Made by a program: the position numbers and the translations under genes. A stretch of DNA of 32,292 nucleotides from Pseudomonas californiensis (lineage in GTDB: Bacteria > Pseudomonadota > Gammaproteobacteria > Pseudomonadales > Pseudomonadaceae): contig NZ_JAGTPK010000046.1 in the NCBI RefSeq assembly GCF_021147775.1, positions 1 to 32,292 on the forward strand, written 5' to 3'. The notes beneath the pieces were generated by a model. That model saw only the letters and a program-made list of their open reading frames with translations, ran no database searches and had not been told where the DNA came from. This document shows positions 28,763 to 32,292 of the stretch, piece by piece. How positions within the stretch are numbered: the first letter of the stretch is position 1; the number at the start of each line of letters is the position of its first letter.

Positions 28763-30058
28763 ATGTACAATAGCAACTCTGCTGTAAGCCAGCTCCAAAA
28801 TAGTCCTCTCGTAGATAACATCAAATACCCACCTACTGTCTGGTCCCGCGCCGATGCGCTGAAGGTCAATGAAAATGACCCGACCACGACGCAGCCACTG
28901 GTCAGTCAGGACTTTCCGGTCATGAGTGACACGGTATTCATCTGGGACACCATGCCGCTGCGCGAGCTGGATGGCACGGTGGTTTCGGTCAACGGCTGGT
29001 CGGTCATCCTGACCCTGACGGCTGACCGTCACCCCAATGATCCGCAATATCTCGATGCCAATGGCCGTTATGACATCAAGCGTGACTGGGAAGATCGTCA
29101 TGGCCGCGCACGCATGTGCTACTGGTACTCGCGTACCGGCAAGGACTGGATCTTTGGTGGTCGCGTAATGGCCGAGGGGGTATCGCCCACCACTCGAGAG
29201 TGGGCGGGCACACCCATACTGTTGAATGACAAAGGCGATATTGATCTTTATTACACCTGCGTCACACCCGGCGCAGCGATCGCCAAAGTACGTGGCCGTA
29301 TTGTGACGTCCGATCAGGGCGTGGAGTTGAAAGACTTTACCCAGGTCAAAAAACTGTTCGAGGCCGACGGCACCTATTATCAAACCGAAGCGCAGAACTC
29401 GAGCTGGAACTTTCGCGACCCCAGTCCGTTCATTGATCCTGAAGATGGCAAGTTGTATATGGTGTTTGAAGGCAACGTCGCCGGTGAACGCGGCTCGCAC
29501 ACGGTAGGGAGTGTCGAACTTGGCCCTGTGCCGCCGGGTCATGAAGACGTGGGGGGTGCCAGATTCCAGGTGGGTTGTATCGGTCTGGCGGTCGCAAAAG
29601 ATCTCAGTGGTGAGGAGTGGGAAATACTTCCGCCGTTGGTGACGGCCGTCGGCGTGAACGATCAGACCGAGCGCCCGCACTATGTTTTTCAAGACGGCAA
29701 ATATTACTTGTTCACCATCAGTCACAAGTTCACGTATGCCGATGGTGTTACAGGGCCAGACGGGGTGTACGGTTTTGTCGGCGAACATTTGTTCGGTCCG
29801 TACCGGCCAATGAACGCTTCCGGCCTGGTGCTCGGCAATCCGCCCGAGCAGCCTTTCCAGACGTATTCGCACTGCGTCATGCCGAACGGTCTGGTGACTT
29901 CGTTCATCGACAGCGTGCCCACCACAGGCGAGGATTACCGTATCGGCGGGACCGAAGCGCCGACGGTGAGAATCCTCTTGAAAGGGGATCGCTCGTTCGT
30001 GCAGGAAGAATATGACTACGGTTATATTCCTGCGATGAAGGACGTGACGCTGAGCTGA
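28763..30058 (+). CDS. lsc: Levansucrase (GH68)
   Basis: A 431-residue GH68 enzyme, the exact length of P. syringae LscB/LscC. The catalytic triad is intact: nucleophile Asp62 (VFIWDTMPL), transition-state stabiliser Asp219 (FRDPSPF) and acid/base Glu303 (DQTERPHYV). It splits sucrose and polymerises fructose into beta-2,6 levan, the exopolysaccharide of leaf and apoplast colonisation. There is no cleavable signal peptide; Gram-negative levansucrases of this group are secreted by a signal-peptide-independent route. The N-terminal ~20 residues (SNSAVSQLQNSPLVDNI) are the phage-derived extension reported for LscB/LscC. SD AAGG lies nine bases upstream. I cannot tell lscB from lscC. Confidence 0.95.
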   Translation: MYNSNSAVSQLQNSPLVDNIKYPPTVWSRADALKVNENDPTTTQPLVSQDFPVMSDTVFIWDTMPLRELDGTVVSVNGWSVILTLTADRHPNDPQYLDANGRYDIKRDWEDRHGRARMCYWYSRTGKDWIFGGRVMAEGVSPTTREWAGTPILLNDKGDIDLYYTCVTPGAAIAKVRGRIVTSDQGVELKDFTQVKKLFEADGTYYQTEAQNSSWNFRDPSPFIDPEDGKLYMVFEGNVAGERGSHTVGSVELGPVPPGHEDVGGARFQVGCIGLAVAKDLSGEEWEILPPLVTAVGVNDQTERPHYVFQDGKYYLFTISHKFTYADGVTGPDGVYGFVGEHLFGPYRPMNASGLVLGNPPEQPFQTYSHCVMPNGLVTSFIDSVPTTGEDYRIGGTEAPTVRILLKGDRSFVQEEYDYGYIPAMKDVTLS

Positions 30059-30087
30059 CACGTCGTTCCCATGTGATGCCTAAAGAA

Positions 30088-30110
30088 CGCCTGTGCGAGC
30101 AGGCGCTCTT
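30088..30110 (+). terminator. Weak hairpin after lsc
   Basis: CGCCTG-TGCGAG-CAGGCG followed by CTCTTCG. The stem is good but the T-run is poor. A second long hairpin, ATGCATGGGCATTT with AAATGCCCGTGCAT, lies at 30199-30228 in the leader of the next gene. Confidence 0.4.
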
Positions 30111-30277
30111 CGTGCGTTCAGCCCAGCAGCTCGCTCATCGCGATAATCTGCTCGGCTATGGTCACATACCAGCGCCTTGGCAGGTGTAGTGCTCGTTCAT
30201 GCATGGGCATTTCAAAATGCCCGTGCATGGACAGCATATTTTGTTCCCTCAGAACCATACTCAAAGGAGAAATCGCA

Positions 30278-31459
30278 ATGGCGACTGCGAACAAAAATCT
30301 CAAGGCGAGCTGGGTCGCAACAGTTACGAATCTTGACTGGCCGTCCGCCTCATCTCTGACCATCACTGATGAGGCTGCACGTGTCAGCACACAGAAAGAA
30401 GAGTTGACCGGCATTCTTGATGATATCGTGGCAATGAAAATGAATGCAGTGATATTCCAGGTTGTTCCCTGCGCAGATGCATTCTACGCATCAGACCTGC
30501 TTCCATGGTCGAAGTACCTGACGGGGACGCTGGGGAAAAATCCCGGCTTCGACCCACTGGCTTATGCTGTTGAGCAGGCGCATGCTCGTCATATTGAGCT
30601 GCACGCATGGGTGAACCCGTACCGCATATCGATGAGCGCCAGCGACGGCACAATGGAAGAGCTGAATAACTCATCATCTGACTCGCCAGCCAGTGTGTTT
30701 AATACGCATTCTGAGTGGACTGGGACCGCAGCGAACCGCTTTGTTCTCAATCCCGGCATACCTGAAGTTCAAGCGTGGGTTGGTAGTATTGTTGAAGAAA
30801 TTGTCACCAAATACGATGTTGATGCCATTCAGTTCGATGATTATTTTTATTATGAAACCGCGGATTCCCTGCTGCAGGATGATGCTACCTACCAGACATA
30901 CAATACGACCTTTACCACAAAGGCCGACTGGCGACGTAATAACACGTATTCGCTGGTTGATGCATGCCACAAAAAAATAGCCGCAGTTAACACGGATGTC
31001 TTGTTTGGTATCAGCCCGGCAGGCGTCTGGCGGAATAAATCTGATGACCCGCTGGGGTCTGATACGCAGGCAGGTGCACCTAATTACGATTTTGCGTATG
31101 CAGACACCCGGAAATGGGTCATTGACGGCATCATTGATTATATCGCCCCACAGGTCTACTGGCCGTTTGCCCGGGAGGTTGCCCGCTACGACGTCATCAC
31201 ACAGTGGTGGGCGGATACCGTCAGGGGTACCGGCACAGCGTTATATGTAGGTATGGCTCTATATAAGGTGGGAGCCGCCTCAGCAGCCGAGCCCGACTGG
31301 ACTGTTGAGGGGGGCGCGCCTGAAATGACCCGTCAGCTTGACCTGAATGATTCTCTAGCTGAGGTGTCCGGTTGCATGTTATTTCGACATATGTTTCTGC
31401 GGGCCTCACAAACTCAGCAGGTGGTTGACTACCTGAAGCTTCGCTGGGCCGACGTCTAA
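30278..31459 (+). CDS. GHL10-type (family 10-like) glycosyl hydrolase
   Basis: A 393-residue protein from ATG 30278 (AAAGGAGA seven bases upstream). Motifs of the GHL10/DUF187 'YngK-like' family: SWVATVTNLDWP start, DDIVAMKMNAVIFQV, then FDPLAYAVEQAHARHIELHAWVNPYRI, LNPGIPEVQAWVGSIVEEIVTKYDVDAIQFDDYFYY, and FGISPAGVWRN with PQVYWPF. This is the beta/alpha-barrel order, with the Asp pair in QFDDY near the presumed active site. There is no signal peptide, unlike typical outer-membrane members. Such domains act on polysaccharide or peptidoglycan-type substrates and also occur on phage tails. Its position after lsc and a phage leader suggests phage origin or an exopolysaccharide role. Confidence 0.8.
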   Translation: MATANKNLKASWVATVTNLDWPSASSLTITDEAARVSTQKEELTGILDDIVAMKMNAVIFQVVPCADAFYASDLLPWSKYLTGTLGKNPGFDPLAYAVEQAHARHIELHAWVNPYRISMSASDGTMEELNNSSSDSPASVFNTHSEWTGTAANRFVLNPGIPEVQAWVGSIVEEIVTKYDVDAIQFDDYFYYETADSLLQDDATYQTYNTTFTTKADWRRNNTYSLVDACHKKIAAVNTDVLFGISPAGVWRNKSDDPLGSDTQAGAPNYDFAYADTRKWVIDGIIDYIAPQVYWPFAREVARYDVITQWWADTVRGTGTALYVGMALYKVGAASAAEPDWTVEGGAPEMTRQLDLNDSLAEVSGCMLFRHMFLRASQTQQVVDYLKLRWADV

Positions 31460-31559
31460 GTAGACGCTGATTTATTCTAAACCCCAGCGGTTGCCCCCTG
31501 ACAAATCAAGGCCTCCAGAGCATCGCCGGGGCAAAAAATCGAATAAATCAGCGACTCCC
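31459..31559. mobile_element. ~101-bp MITE, right copy
   Basis: Inverted ends (AGTAGACGCTGATTTATTC and GAATAAATCAGCGACTCCC) next to TA at 31457-31458 and 31560-31561. About 85-90% like the copy at 19585 by eye. The left TA is part of the stop codon of the GHL10-like gene, so the insertion sits at its very end. Confidence 0.65.
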
Positions 31560-31620
31560 TAGGTTTTGTACGAAAAGTCGGTGGGGGTAGAATTGCCGCC
31601 ATGATTGGCTGGAGGCCCGC

Positions 31621-32195
31621 ATGGCAAAGCGTTACGAACTCTCCGACGCATCGTGGGAATTGATCAAGGATCTGGTTTCTCCCGAGCAGAAAATGGGTCG
31701 CCCACGTAGTGATGATCGACTGGTACTCCACGGAGTCCTTTGGATTTTGTGCTCGGGTGCTGCCTGGCGTGATCTGCCGGAACGCTTTGGGCCTTGGTCG
31801 ACGGTGTATCAGCGTTTTCGTGACTGGCGCGATAACGGCACGTTCGACCGGATACTGGAACGCTTGCACATTCGACTCAACCAGGAAGGACTGATCGATC
31901 TGGACACCTGGATGATCGACTCCACGGCGGTACGTGCAACCCGAGCCTCCTCAGGCGCCGGGAAAAAGGGGGACCTGAAGAACCGCTAGACCATGCTCTG
32001 GGGCGCAGTCGAGGCGGCCTGACAACCAAGATTCATATGGTTTGCGACGCTAATGGCGTGCCATTGCGCTTCATGCTTTCACCGGGACAAGCCAGCGATA
32101 TCGCCCACGCCCAGCCGTTGCTGGATCAGGTGCGCATTTCCGGTAAGCCGGGGCGACCACGCAAACGCAGTAGATGGTTGCTGGCTGACAAAGGT
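31621..32195 (+). pseudogene. IS5/IS427-type transposase, 3' truncated
   Basis: Frame 1 (122 codons) starts MAKRYELSDASWELIKDL and carries the first catalytic Asp in MIDSTAVRA. At 31965-31971 the heptamer A-AAG-GGG allows a -1 slip; after it the other frame reads DHALGRSRGGLTTKIHMVCDANG, then ASDIAHAQPLLDQ and WLLADKG, the canonical continuation with the second Asp. This is the programmed frameshift of IS427-group elements rather than a lesion. After ADKG (32195) homology stops, so the C-terminal Glu domain is lost to an inserted sequence. The IS start is probably near 31561 (GGTTTTGTACGAAAAG). Confidence 0.78.
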
Positions 32196-32292
32196 AAGCG
32201 CTCCATAAACCCCACCTGGCAAAAGATAGGTAAAGCGCTTAGCTGTGAAGTCGAGGTTCGCAGTTCCACGGCAGCAAGGCTTCGTAATCCTC
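32194..32292. mobile_element. Possible IS66-like end, truncated by window
   Basis: The break in the transposase begins GTAAGCGCTCC; IS66-family elements typically start GTAAGCG. A related GTAAAGCGCTTAG follows 35 bases later. The sequence runs off the window, so the other end and the 8-bp duplication cannot be checked. Confidence 0.35.

Noticed and set aside
28757..30061. 434-residue minus-strand open frame opposite the levansucrase
   Set aside because: Mirror frame of a GC-rich conserved gene; no SD, no recognisable motif, and lsc with intact triad explains the DNA.

Overview
The window is accessory DNA that looks like a Pseudomonas syringae-group integrative and conjugative element (ICE) or ICE-derived island. 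Evidence: a CrpP-family ICE-associated protein, a PilL N-terminal-like lipoprotein, topoisomerase III (topB), a DUF3577/STY4534-type ICE replication protein, a DUF3275 protein, two SNF2-type helicases, a DNA methyltransferase, and on the right a P. syringae-type levansucrase behind a phage-derived leader. No tRNA, rRNA or CRISPR array was seen.

Layout. 1-1.4 kb: ragged left part with a small exported DUF3757-like protein (minus strand) and probable IS debris. 1.4-6.3 kb: crpP-like gene, PcfJ-domain protein, SNF2 helicase, solitary PemK/MazF-like gene. 6.3-9.2 kb: PilL-like lipoprotein and topB. 9.2-18.9 kb: a leading-region-like block of small ICE genes (ssb-like, DUF3275, hypotheticals), a methyltransferase fusion and a second helicase. 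Many of these genes have highly folded leaders. A five-hairpin element occurs three times, with a diverged fourth copy, and a hairpin pair that buries the Shine-Dalgarno (SD) sequence lies before most genes. Stem sequences change while pairing is kept.

18.98-27.61 kb: a cargo segment bounded by two related ~109-bp inverted-repeat elements. Beyond the right one lies a frameshifted second copy of the 3' end of the helicase gene that borders the left one. This is the footprint of an island inserted at a gene 3' end. The cargo looks like an undescribed peptide-based biosynthetic cluster: a 33-aa candidate precursor, a nucleotidyltransferase carrying a C-terminal PqqD/RRE-like domain, APS kinase, sulfatase-fold hydrolase, GTP cyclohydrolase II homologue, P-loop nucleoside/nucleotide-kinase-like protein, HprK-like kinase, HAD phosphatase and an MFS exporter. 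My working model (inference) is a RiPP decorated with a phosphoryl or nucleotidyl group and exported by the MFS protein.

27.9-32.3 kb: phage-type leader with a Com-like zinc protein, levansucrase (lsc), a GHL10-type glycosidase-like gene, a ~100-bp MITE whose sister copy sits at 19.6 kb, and an IS5/IS427-type transposase gene (with a probable programmed -1 frameshift) cut off by another insertion. The IS fragments, MITEs and repeated junctions mark this side as a recombination hot spot.
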